This document shows, one piece after another, positions 42,493 to 51,521 of a stretch of DNA of 64,000 nucleotides. The notes under the pieces are model-generated. The model ran no database searches and was not told the DNA's origin. It saw only the letters and a program-made list of their open reading frames with translations. Source of the stretch: an uncultured Bacteroidales bacterium (GTDB taxonomy: Bacteria > Bacteroidota > Bacteroidia > Bacteroidales > Bacteroidaceae); the NCBI GenBank assembly GCA_902786925.1, contig CADAEK010000002.1:62001-126000 (forward strand), written 5' to 3'. Each line of letters begins with the position of its first letter. Position 1 is the stretch's first letter. The translations under genes were made by a program, and so were the position numbers.

Positions 42493-42600
42493 ATCTTTGT
42501 GCTAACAAGTGACATTTCCAATCAAATTTCGTATTCTTGTTTCCCTATAAAAAGGGTGCTTCGCGACAGACTTTCTGGTCGCAGCTTCGTTGCTTTTTTT
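42493..42600 (+). ncRNA. Candidate small RNA divergent from fhs (promoter, hairpins, T-run)
   Basis: TATCTTTG at 42493-42500 is a plus-strand -7 box with TTG 23 bp upstream (slightly long). The transcript from about 42506 would contain a GCGACAGA/TCTGGTCGC hairpin (42563-42582), then a short hairpin GCAGC-TTC-GTTGC (42581-42593), overlapping the first and so an alternative fold, followed by seven T. No convincing coding sequence lies downstream before the convergent gene at 42732. The rest of the 333-bp gap holds only the fhs promoter and the terminator at 42664. Confidence 0.4.
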
Positions 42601-42663
42601 CTTCCAGGCGTGGTCGTTTGCGACCGTCCAAGCAAGTCGTTATTGTTCCTGACAAAAGGGGAC

Positions 42664-42694
42664 AAAAAAGGCACAAAGCCAAAAGCTTTGTGCC
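42664..42694 (-). terminator. Terminator of the four-module secreted protein gene
   Basis: On the minus strand GGCACAAAGC pairs with GCTTTGTGCC around TTTTG, followed by six T (42664-42669). It lies 38 bp after the stop at 42732. Confidence 0.9.
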
Positions 42695-42731
42695 AATTAT
42701 TTAAGAGTTTAAGTAAGTCTTTTGTAGGACG

Positions 42732-45700
42732 TTAGTTGTTGAGGTATGCTTTGCCATCCTTGATAATGATGCCCTTGTAGCTCTTGTTCACTGGCTGACC
42801 GAGCAGGTTGTACAGGATGCCTGTAGCAGGAGCAGTGGCAATCTCAATATCTTCAATCTCGGTCTCTTCCTTGGCGCTCTCAGTTCCGTAGAATGTGAGG
42901 CGGAAGTTGTCGACCTTGAACCAGCTCTTGCTGCTAGCCTTGATGGTTACGTTGCCCTTTTCCTCAAGCTTGAAGATGATGCTTGCTTCGATGCCAATGT
43001 TCTTCTCTCCAAGCTCTACGCCAGCTTCCTTCTCTGGAATCTCGAATGGCATGCCTACACCGTTGGCTGTGAGGTTAATCTTGTTGCCCTTATCGGAAGC
43101 AAGAACTGCCTGCAATTCGTAAGTACCTGCTGGGAGAGCCTTGAGCTCCTGTGATACATATAAGCCCTCTGCAGGAATAGAACTGTTCCATGTGTTGAAT
43201 ACATAGCTTCCTTCAGCCAACTCCATGTGGTATGTTGCATCGGAATTGTCAGCTGATTTTGTGTCAGAACCCTTGTAGTAAGTCCAACCATTCAGACCGT
43301 CTTCGAAGCTTGGGTTCTGGATGAGCAGTGTCATGTCAACACCATTATCGTCGCTGGCGTCGCCGGTTTCGGCAGGCAACTTCAGGTCTGCTACTGCAGT
43401 TTCCATCTGACTAATGAATTCTTTCAACTCTTCAGCGCTGTAATTTGCAGCTTCTTCTGCTTCAACGGTTTCTTCAATTGCATCGTATGCGCTTTGTGCC
43501 TCGAAAGAAGCATCGTCATAATATTCGTCTTTGGCATTGGTGAATTCTTCAGCTGCTGTAGCGTATGCAGCCCATGCGGCTACGCCAGCCTTTACCTCTT
43601 CGAATGCAGCAACAAGGGCCTTGCGTGCAGCAGCCATTGTCTCCAAGTCAGTGTAGAGCGCCATAGTCGCTGCTGATTCTGCATCTGTTGCGAAGGCTTT
43701 CTCATAATCGTTCATGTAGTCAGCCTGTTCCTCTGCGTAGTTGTGGAACTCTTCGATGAGAGCCTCCAAATCGTCGTTGAGAACGTCTGCGTCAGGAGCG
43801 TTGTATTCGATAGTGAAGCCATACCAGAGCACCCAAGAGTTTTCCTCCATCTTGTCGGCCTTGATACCGAAGGTGAGGTCGCCCGTCTCGGCGAGTACTG
43901 TAGAAACTGGCTTTGTTACGATTGCGTCGTAATCTTCGTTGTTGAAGATGTCATAACCGGCCTTCTGACTGTTTGGCACGAAGATGCCAGAACCGTCAGC
44001 TGTTTCAGCCCAGCCTTCACCCTTGGTCTCGTTGCTCTTCATTTCTGCTGAGTTGACAAGTGCGGTCTTGTTGTTGCCAGCGAAAACAAAGGCAAGCTCG
44101 TTTTCAGGATCATAGTTGTTAACGTTTGTAGCATTGTCTGCTGTGCGGTAGAATGCCTTAGTAGTCAGTGTATAGGTACCTGCAGGCATGTTCTTGAGTG
44201 TGCGGCTTACAGTGAATGGGCTTTGGTTCCATACCTCGGCAGTACCATACTGTGTCTTGAAGTTGCTTGCGTCGCCGTATGCCCATTCCTTATCAGGTAC
44301 ATCCGTGCCCTTCAGAGCGCTTGTGCTGTAAGTGTAAGACATCTGCTCGAAGAGTGGAGTGATGTCGATTGCATTGTCAAGCTCCTCGCCTGCTTCGACA
44401 GCGTTGTCAAACACTTTCTGAAGCTCTTCCTTAATGATTCCGTTCAGAGATGCGATAATCTCATAAATATATTCTGTATTCCAGTTGTAATCAGTAAGAG
44501 CATCGCTGATATCATCATTCAGCAAGCCCAGACGATTGTGAAGATCGTCATATCCAGTCTCATATTTCTCCAATGCGTTGTAGAGGTCTCCTTCAGTAAC
44601 GAAGTCTTCAAGAGCCTTGTATGCATCAATATTAGCCGTTACGAGAGGAATAAGGTCTGTGATGACCTTTGTGGCAGCAGTGTTGGCATCAACATCGCTG
44701 CTTTGTGAGCTAACCAAGTCGGCACCAGTCTGAATGGCGCCTTCGAGTTGTTCCTGAAGTCCTGTGTAGAATTCTTCGTCAACATATTTCTCTCCAAGCT
44801 CGATGGCAGCCTGCAAGCCCATCAAAGATGGATCCATCTCTGTGTCGCCGATATAATAAAGTGCGATACCGTCAATGAAGAAGTGTGGCATACCACCAGA
44901 ACCCACATTAGCAGCCTTATAACCCATAGAGAAGTAACCAGATGTTGGTTCGTCAAGCGTGAAATCAATCTTCTCTTTCAGCCATTTGCCAACTGTAAAT
45001 GTAGTAGTAGTGGCAAGGTGCTCTGTGCCGTTATCCTCAATGAAACCCATCAGATTTTTATCGATGGCAGATGTTCCACCAGTGTTGTAGAAAGATATCT
45101 CCAGGGTGTATTGTCCTGCAGGGAGAGTCTTCTGCTGCTTGTACTGAGAAAGAGCAGACCACACACCTACAAATCCAAGCACATTGCCTTCAGTAGAACC
45201 ATCGGACAAAGTTGTTGGAGGCAAGAAGGCTGCACCGCCAAGGAAGGAGTTGCTGCCCAACTTGAACACACCGCAGGCACGCGCGTTACCAGCGTCATCT
45301 CTTTTTCCTGCTTCGTTCTTTGGGTCAGGTACTGGATTAGGAACATTGCTCGCTACCCAACCTGTTACATCTTGCATACCATAAAAATCAACCTTACGTC
45401 CATTGCTTCCGTTGGGATCTGGCATGTCATAATCATAGGTTGTGATACCATTGTCTTCTGAAAGTGGGGTGTCAAGTGTGAAGTGTGGGTTGGTAAGGAA
45501 GAATGCAGAAAGGTCGGTCTTTCCTGCTTTGTTGATAGCTTTTTGGTCTTCGATAGCCTTCAGAACTTGTTCAAGTGTAGCATCTGCATTATCATAGACC
45601 TTTTTGGCCTCTCGTGTGTCAACACCGATGTTGTCACCTTCTTCGATAATCTCGAGCAGTGTCACTTTGGCCTCATCAATCCGTTCTTGAATGAGTGGAG

Positions 45701-46451
45701 TTGGATCAATCTGGTAGAGTTTGACATTGTCTATAAACAAATGAGCTGCACCGCTTGAACCGTAGTTGCCAGATTTGTAACCGATAGAAATTTTTCCACT
45801 GGTCTCTTCATCAAGCAAGAAGGCAATGACATCTTCCTCCCATGTCTCACTGCCAGCTGCAAAAGACAGATTTGTTGATAAATATTTGGATCCATTGTTG
45901 GCAATGAAACCGTTGTTCGAAGAAATGAAAGCTTCTCCGCCCGAAACATTTTGGGCTTTAACAACAATCATGTATGCTCCGGCAGGGAGAGTTACGTCCT
46001 GGGTATAGGCAGCGTCTGACCCCCATACAGCTATGATGCCAAGGCCCTGTCCTTCGCCATAAGGTGCCCAGTAAGTGCCTCCAAGGCCGATGGTCGGATC
46101 GCCTGCCGAATCATCGTTGTACGCAAAAATACCGGCAGCCTTTGCGTTGGCACCATCGGTACGAGCGTTTTTTGCCATTCTGATGTTGTCCGATGGGAAG
46201 TTCGCAGTCCATCCTGGCACGGCCTGCATGCCGAATAAGCCCTTTGTGGGATCTGATTCTCCCTCAGTGACACCACTCATGTCATAATCGTAAGTGTTGA
46301 TGGTCACTCCGACTGGTGTACCTTCAGAGAAGTCCGCATTCTGAATCTTAGATGCAGTCAAATCCCCCGTGATAGTGTACTCCGTCTGAGCAGAAACACT
46401 TACCCCTCCCAGCATGAATGCCGAGAGCACAAGAGTAAAGATTTTCCTCAT
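42732..46451 (-). CDS. Very large secreted protein with four jelly-roll modules and a sorting-type C-terminus
   Basis: The 1,239-aa acidic protein has a signal peptide (ending SVSAQ) and four similar beta-sandwich modules at about 30-250, 310-540, 715-890 and 1035-1190. Modules 1 and 2 are clear repeats of one another (TYDYDMxG, GxxGxxAVWxxxAxYxQxxTLPAG, SGxxSxGYKxxNxGSxGxxHxFIDxxxLY). Helical spacers of 100-150 residues separate them. The last 40 residues (ATGILYNLLGQPVNKSYKG, then DGKAYLNN) resemble the T9SS type-A sorting domain. No catalytic domain is seen. It may be a carbohydrate-binding adhesin; it follows the PL11 lyase gene on the same strand. Confidence 0.7.
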   Translation of the reverse strand: MRKIFTLVLSAFMLGGVSVSAQTEYTITGDLTASKIQNADFSEGTPVGVTINTYDYDMSGVTEGESDPTKGLFGMQAVPGWTANFPSDNIRMAKNARTDGANAKAAGIFAYNDDSAGDPTIGLGGTYWAPYGEGQGLGIIAVWGSDAAYTQDVTLPAGAYMIVVKAQNVSGGEAFISSNNGFIANNGSKYLSTNLSFAAGSETWEEDVIAFLLDEETSGKISIGYKSGNYGSSGAAHLFIDNVKLYQIDPTPLIQERIDEAKVTLLEIIEEGDNIGVDTREAKKVYDNADATLEQVLKAIEDQKAINKAGKTDLSAFFLTNPHFTLDTPLSEDNGITTYDYDMPDPNGSNGRKVDFYGMQDVTGWVASNVPNPVPDPKNEAGKRDDAGNARACGVFKLGSNSFLGGAAFLPPTTLSDGSTEGNVLGFVGVWSALSQYKQQKTLPAGQYTLEISFYNTGGTSAIDKNLMGFIEDNGTEHLATTTTFTVGKWLKEKIDFTLDEPTSGYFSMGYKAANVGSGGMPHFFIDGIALYYIGDTEMDPSLMGLQAAIELGEKYVDEEFYTGLQEQLEGAIQTGADLVSSQSSDVDANTAATKVITDLIPLVTANIDAYKALEDFVTEGDLYNALEKYETGYDDLHNRLGLLNDDISDALTDYNWNTEYIYEIIASLNGIIKEELQKVFDNAVEAGEELDNAIDITPLFEQMSYTYSTSALKGTDVPDKEWAYGDASNFKTQYGTAEVWNQSPFTVSRTLKNMPAGTYTLTTKAFYRTADNATNVNNYDPENELAFVFAGNNKTALVNSAEMKSNETKGEGWAETADGSGIFVPNSQKAGYDIFNNEDYDAIVTKPVSTVLAETGDLTFGIKADKMEENSWVLWYGFTIEYNAPDADVLNDDLEALIEEFHNYAEEQADYMNDYEKAFATDAESAATMALYTDLETMAAARKALVAAFEEVKAGVAAWAAYATAAEEFTNAKDEYYDDASFEAQSAYDAIEETVEAEEAANYSAEELKEFISQMETAVADLKLPAETGDASDDNGVDMTLLIQNPSFEDGLNGWTYYKGSDTKSADNSDATYHMELAEGSYVFNTWNSSIPAEGLYVSQELKALPAGTYELQAVLASDKGNKINLTANGVGMPFEIPEKEAGVELGEKNIGIEASIIFKLEEKGNVTIKASSKSWFKVDNFRLTFYGTESAKEETEIEDIEIATAPATGILYNLLGQPVNKSYKGIIIKDGKAYLNN

Positions 46452-46600
46452 AAGTTAGATAAGTTAATTGTTAATAAATATGTGTTAGTTAAACTATATA
46501 GAGTCAGTATGTATGCCAATAAGTGCCTATAACTCAATGGCTGTGTACTGATGAAGATGTGGCAATAATATACCAATCGCTTTGCAAAGAAACAAAAAAA

Positions 46601-46633
46601 GGGCGAAACACTCCAAATGTTTCGCCCTCTTTT
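46601..46633. terminator. Bidirectional-looking terminator after the PL11 gene
   Basis: GGGCGAAACA (46601-46610) pairs with TGTTTCGCCC (46618-46627). On the minus strand seven T follow (46594-46600), and on the plus strand TCTTTTTT. For the minus-strand PL11 gene (stop 46667) it lies 40 bp downstream. Confidence 0.85.
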
Positions 46634-46666
46634 TTATATAATAATGTGTTTTTTAACTAAAAATGG

Positions 46667-49600
46667 TTATTTCAGCACCTTAAGTGTGCCTCGTTTGCCG
46701 GTCTCGCTCTGGATGCGGAGCAGGTAGATGCCTTGTGGAAGCGCTCTGCTGGCGAAGGTGGCGCGCACGTTGCCCATCGGACAGGTGAACGTGTCAATCG
46801 TCATGCCGCTGGCGTTGATGACTTGCACCTCAACTGCCTCGCTCGACTCGATGGCGCTGATACCAGTGACATACTCCTGATATTTGGCTGCGTCGCAGCG
46901 CACGTAGAGGATGCCTTCGTTGATGCGGCTGGTGTCCCAGTAGTTATAGACAGGGAGCTCTGGCAGGTCGAACTTGAGGTCGCCTGTGATGTTCACGGTC
47001 TTGGCGCTAGTCCACACATAGAAGGAGTCGGGCACAGCAGCGTCGGTAGTCAGCCCTGCAATGTATGTATCGCTCATGTAGGCCGCGATGGTGGCTCCTG
47101 CGTTGAGTTTCAGCGTGCCCATGTTGGTGATGTGGGTGTTGTTCACCTGGGTGGCTGTGGCGCTCTTGCGAAGGCCCACGAGAAGGGTTGATGCCGAACC
47201 GAAGGTCACGTTCTTGCCGTTGAAGTCGAAGTTGCCTGTGATGGCTGAAGCCGATGCGCCCGGATGGAGTGTGCCGTTGATGGTGACGGAACTGTTGGTC
47301 ATCGGTGTGCCCTTCTTGCTCACACCGGAGAGAGTAGCGCCTGCGGCTACGGTGAGTGCACCTGTGCCGAGGAGCGCGCCCGACTTGACGAGCAGTTCGC
47401 CGGCCTTGACTTGCACAGCCCCGGAGTTGGTCCATACACCGGATATGGTCATCTTGCACGTGCCAATCTTGTTGAAGAGACACTTGTTGGAACCGTTGTC
47501 GGTGACGATGCCAGAGAAGGTGAAGTCGCCATTATCAAGGCTGTTGCCTGCCTGCCAGGTGATGTTGCCTGAAGGTGTGCCTTTGCCGGTGAAGTTGCTG
47601 ATGGCTTGTGCCAAAGTGCCTGAACCGGTGAGCTTGCCGATGGAGTAGGTCTTGCCCACGGTGTTGGTTACAGTACAGCCGCTGGCAATGTCAAGTGTTC
47701 CCTTTGGAATGCCTGTGGAGTTGTCGAGTGGCAACCAGATGTTGCTGGTGGTGTGCTTGATGGTGCCTTCGAACTGGCTCCAGTCGCCTGTGATGCGCAC
47801 GCGGCTTACGGTGTTGGTGGGAACAACGGTCAGTGTTCCTGCGCCTGTCACCTTGTTGGAGTAGGCTGTGTAGTAGCCTCCACCCAGAATGAAGGTGCCG
47901 GTCTTGCCTTCGGGTACGGTGATTGGCATGGTAGTGGCTGTGGACTGGGCACTGGTGCCAGCTCCTGTGCCGTCTTGCAGTTCACCGCCTCTTAGCTCGA
48001 TAGCCTTGGCGGGTATGCCGTTGTAGCTGATGACGCGTCCCTGCTCAACCACCAGCTTGTTGAGGTTTGCACCTGTAGCGTAGGTCTTGAGCCAGCCTGT
48101 TCCTTTCTTGGTGAGGAGGGTGCCGGTGAAGGCTTTGTCCTGGATGAAGTCCATGCCGGCACCTGCGTTGATGGCGCCGCCTTCATCGCCTACCAGCTTG
48201 ATGGGGGAACCGTTGGTGACAGTGGCTGCGGTCTGGATGGTTGCTCCGTTCTCCATGGTGAACTTGGCCGCACCGGTAGTCACAGCGCCTAAGTTGCCTT
48301 TGGCCTTGACATCGTTGGCGAGCACGTTCACCTTCACGGTACCTCCCTTCAGGTAGTTGCCGCCAGTGTACTCATTCTCTGTGGAGATGGTGAGTGTGCC
48401 TGTGCCTTCTTTCGTGAGAGAGCCTGTCATGATGGACCCGTTGCCGGAGATGGTGTAATTCTTGCTGCTGTTCACCTTGATGGCACCGGGCATGAGCTCT
48501 TCTCCTACATTGACAGTCTGTTTGGTGGCTTCGTCGGTGAAGTTCACGATGTCATCCTTCACGAACACATCTGCAGTCTTGTTCTCGTCGCTTGCCACAT
48601 AGAAGTTCTCGGACTTGGCGAAGTCCCATGCGCTAGACGCTGCTCCAGTCCATACAATCTCGCTGGCTGGTCGTATGTTGCTGATGGTAAGAACGATGTT
48701 CATGTCCTCGTCTAGAGTCAAGCTTGACTTCAGGTCGGTGATGCCTTCTATCTTGATGTTGGCCAACGAACCGTTCAGCTCTTCGACCTTGCCAATGATG
48801 TATTTGCCCTCTGCGAGTGTGGTGGCTCCCTCTGCGAAGTGCTCCACCACCTGAATGACAGGACGTAGGTATTTAGGCCCGTACTGTTCCCAGGCCGTGC
48901 CGCTCTTCTTCTCTATCTTGAGCGTCTTGGCAGTAATATGGTCGGCCTTGATGCCGTCACTGTAGAGGTCGAGCACCAGGCGTGAACCGAAGCCCAGAGT
49001 AAGCGTATTGTCCACGGTGATGTTGCCCAGCGAGTTCTCTCCACCTGGGCGGATGATGGCTGCGTAGTCGGCCTTGATGCTCTTGAAGTGGCCTCCGTTG
49101 GAGTTTAGCTCAGCGAAGCGGTTGAGCCATAGGTCTGACTGCTCCAGTGTACCGTCAAAGTTGAGTGTGCCGGCCCAGATGTTGGTCTCGCCCGTATAGG
49201 TCATGTTTACCTTGGGCAGTGTAAGGATACCGTCACCCGTCTTCACGACGCGAGTCTCGCCGGTTAAGGCGCCGCCCGTCACGTTGCAAGTAAGGTACTC
49301 GTATGTAGGAGCGGGCTTTGTGAGGATGTTGCTTTCTGCGTTGCCCTGCACGTGTGAAGGCACGTTGAAGGTGACCATGTAAGGGCTGGCACCGTCTTGA
49401 ATAGTGATGTTCGTGCTGAGCGTGTCACACACGATGAGGTGCTCGTCTGTCGTGGTGATTGTACCGCCGTTAGGCACTTCTGTGCGTCCTTCCATCGTGT
49501 TGGTAGGTGGCGCGACGGTGATGCCCTCCATCTCACCGAGGAAGTAGCTCTTGTGAGGTGGCTGGTTGTAGCCCATCGACTGCCATACCATTGCGTTGCG

Positions 49601-51403
49601 GTACTGGTGGTCAGACCACAGGGTAGGGATGCGGTAGCTGGTAGGAATGTTTGTGGTGTAAATACGTATCTTGGTATTGCCGGCGCGCATGATAAGCTCT
49701 TCGCGCCAGTCACCGAAGATGTCGGCGATGGCACCAGGGTTGTTCTTCGAAGAGTTGTTGGTGTTACTGCCGTCGGCATTGAAGAGACGGCCGCCATCGG
49801 GCTTGTAGATAGCTCCGGCGCGTGCCTCGCTTCCAGGGCTATCGAACACTTCATCCTGCAAGTCGCCGTCCCAGTAGATACGCTGGTTCAGGTGTGACCA
49901 GTAGAGCGCATCGTTTGCGCCTGCAGTGCTGGGTGCCCCAGATGTGATTTCTTTGTCTGCCACCGTGCTGATGAGTCCCGTCTGTGTGGTGCGACCCATG
50001 CTGCCGGGGAAGTTATTGGAGAAGTTGCCACAGAGGGCACGTCCGTCATCGCCTGAAGACTTGAAGCGGTAGTAAACTTCGCCTGTGGTAGCATTATAGT
50101 AAGTGCATGCAGGTTCATCCTCGTTGCAGGTGAACTGCTCGCTGCCGTGGCGGTAAGGGTCGAAGTCTGAGCAGTGCTGCGCGTCACCATGGCCATTTCC
50201 TGTGGTGCAGAGTCCCTTGCCGTTGTCGTCAATAATCATCGAGCCGAAGATAATCTCGTCGCGTCCGTCCCAATCGACGTCGCCAATGGCGAAGTTGTGG
50301 AAGCCATTACCGTACCATGGACTATCCCATCCCTTGGTGTTCTCCCAGTACCAACGTTGTGTCAGCTTATGGGTCTTTGTGTCTACGTCGTAAGCTGTGA
50401 ACTTGTGCTGTGTGTAGGCGCCACGCCCGAAGAACATGCTGGGTGTGCGGCCGTTGAGGTAAGGTGCGCCCCAATAGTGCTTGGTAGAGCGGTGACCGTA
50501 ACCGTCGCCCCATTCGCTGGCTGAACCGCGTGGGATAGGGTAGGCCATGTAGTGAGGATGGGCTTCTGGACCGATATCGTATGGTTTGCCAGTAGCACCC
50601 TCCAAATAGAGGAGATATTCGTTGCCTGTGTTGGTGTAGGAAAGATTGGCGTCCTTTTGGTCGACCGTGTTTCGTGTGTCAAGCGTCATGTTGCCAATGT
50701 TCTCGCTTGTGCCGTCGGCAAAGTGAATGATGGCGCCATCCTGTACACGGAGAATCACTTCTGCTTTTCCGTCCATGTCCCAGTCATAGCATACACAGTC
50801 CCATTGCTCGTCTGGTCCAGAAATCATGTTGGGCCCAAGGTCAATCCACCAAAGACGGTTGCCGCTGATGTCGTAGCAGTCTATTTGGTTAAAGTGAATC
50901 TTTTGATAAGTGTTAGGGGAACTGTAATTACGCGCATCACTGGCAGGTCGTTTGACGATGAACTCCACCACGCCATTGCCCGTGAGGTCTCCTAACGACA
51001 CATCGTTAAGGGTGTAGTAGTCATCAGCATAGTTGCCGTCACGACCTGTAGGACGTGCTACAGGAATATCGAGATAACCATTCTCCCAACGTGATACTTC
51101 CTTGCTCTTGAGTTCGGGCTTTTCTACGCCTCTCACCACGGGGATGACATAGTACTTGCTGCTTGCATTGCCGGCTGTGTGGGTGTAGTTGGAGACTTTC
51201 AGTCCCTGCTTCAAAGGGCTGCCATTGCAGTAGAGGTTGTAAGTCACGTCGTAGTACTCGTTGCTTAATACACGCCAACTGATGAAGTTGCCGGAAGATG
51301 CGGGAACAGCAACGATGCCGCGGTCAACCTTGTCTGTGAAACGCTGGGCAAAGCCTAACGTCGCCATCATGGCGATGGCACAGGTTATTAAGATTTTCTT
51401 CAT
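46667..51403 (-). CDS. PL11 rhamnogalacturonan lyase fused to autotransporter-type beta-strand repeats and a T9SS sorting tail
   Basis: The 1,578-aa protein has a signal peptide (ending LGFAQ). Residues about 21-640 form a complete PL11 lyase: RGIVAVPASSGNFISWRVL at the start, then Ca-binding propeller motifs DLTGNGVVEFIVK, YDWDMDGKAEVILR and DVDWDGRDEIIFG, and FGDWREELIMR near 563. PL11 cuts rhamnogalacturonan I, and free enzymes are about 600-630 aa. The following 850 residues hold at least four PATR-like repeats (TGDGILTLP...GTLNFDG; KEGTGTLTIS...GGTVKV; KKGTGWLKT; KIGTCKMTIS...GELLVKSG), as in autotransporter passengers. The last 60 residues are a T9SS-like sorting domain (LPQGIYLLRIQ, LKVLK). 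A consensus promoter lies upstream. Confidence 0.85.
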   Translation of the reverse strand: MKKILITCAIAMMATLGFAQRFTDKVDRGIVAVPASSGNFISWRVLSNEYYDVTYNLYCNGSPLKQGLKVSNYTHTAGNASSKYYVIPVVRGVEKPELKSKEVSRWENGYLDIPVARPTGRDGNYADDYYTLNDVSLGDLTGNGVVEFIVKRPASDARNYSSPNTYQKIHFNQIDCYDISGNRLWWIDLGPNMISGPDEQWDCVCYDWDMDGKAEVILRVQDGAIIHFADGTSENIGNMTLDTRNTVDQKDANLSYTNTGNEYLLYLEGATGKPYDIGPEAHPHYMAYPIPRGSASEWGDGYGHRSTKHYWGAPYLNGRTPSMFFGRGAYTQHKFTAYDVDTKTHKLTQRWYWENTKGWDSPWYGNGFHNFAIGDVDWDGRDEIIFGSMIIDDNGKGLCTTGNGHGDAQHCSDFDPYRHGSEQFTCNEDEPACTYYNATTGEVYYRFKSSGDDGRALCGNFSNNFPGSMGRTTQTGLISTVADKEITSGAPSTAGANDALYWSHLNQRIYWDGDLQDEVFDSPGSEARAGAIYKPDGGRLFNADGSNTNNSSKNNPGAIADIFGDWREELIMRAGNTKIRIYTTNIPTSYRIPTLWSDHQYRNAMVWQSMGYNQPPHKSYFLGEMEGITVAPPTNTMEGRTEVPNGGTITTTDEHLIVCDTLSTNITIQDGASPYMVTFNVPSHVQGNAESNILTKPAPTYEYLTCNVTGGALTGETRVVKTGDGILTLPKVNMTYTGETNIWAGTLNFDGTLEQSDLWLNRFAELNSNGGHFKSIKADYAAIIRPGGENSLGNITVDNTLTLGFGSRLVLDLYSDGIKADHITAKTLKIEKKSGTAWEQYGPKYLRPVIQVVEHFAEGATTLAEGKYIIGKVEELNGSLANIKIEGITDLKSSLTLDEDMNIVLTISNIRPASEIVWTGAASSAWDFAKSENFYVASDENKTADVFVKDDIVNFTDEATKQTVNVGEELMPGAIKVNSSKNYTISGNGSIMTGSLTKEGTGTLTISTENEYTGGNYLKGGTVKVNVLANDVKAKGNLGAVTTGAAKFTMENGATIQTAATVTNGSPIKLVGDEGGAINAGAGMDFIQDKAFTGTLLTKKGTGWLKTYATGANLNKLVVEQGRVISYNGIPAKAIELRGGELQDGTGAGTSAQSTATTMPITVPEGKTGTFILGGGYYTAYSNKVTGAGTLTVVPTNTVSRVRITGDWSQFEGTIKHTTSNIWLPLDNSTGIPKGTLDIASGCTVTNTVGKTYSIGKLTGSGTLAQAISNFTGKGTPSGNITWQAGNSLDNGDFTFSGIVTDNGSNKCLFNKIGTCKMTISGVWTNSGAVQVKAGELLVKSGALLGTGALTVAAGATLSGVSKKGTPMTNSSVTINGTLHPGASASAITGNFDFNGKNVTFGSASTLLVGLRKSATATQVNNTHITNMGTLKLNAGATIAAYMSDTYIAGLTTDAAVPDSFYVWTSAKTVNITGDLKFDLPELPVYNYWDTSRINEGILYVRCDAAKYQEYVTGISAIESSEAVEVQVINASGMTIDTFTCPMGNVRATFASRALPQGIYLLRIQSETGKRGTLKVLK

Positions 51404-51490
51404 AAATGGGTTATGATTAGTTAGTTTTTATTGATTGCTCTGTTATGTGCTTATGCGTCATCGCGCGTTGTGCACGCGCTATTGATGGGG

Positions 51491-51521
51491 CAAAGGTATG
51501 AAAAAAGATGTTATTGGGCAA
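51491..51521 (-). promoter_or_regulatory. Promoter of the PL11 gene
   Basis: On the minus strand TTG (complement of 51519-51521), 20 bp, then TACCTTTG (51491-51498). The -33 box lies inside the 3' end of the SNF2 gene. The leader of about 80 nt holds a GCGCGT-TGTGC-ACGCGC hairpin (51463-51479). Confidence 0.8.

Noticed and set aside
42499-42735. 78-codon plus-strand frame downstream of the fhs promoter region
   Set aside because: It runs through a likely terminator (T-run at 42594) and the terminator of the opposite-strand gene, and its peptide shows no family features; an RNA is more likely.
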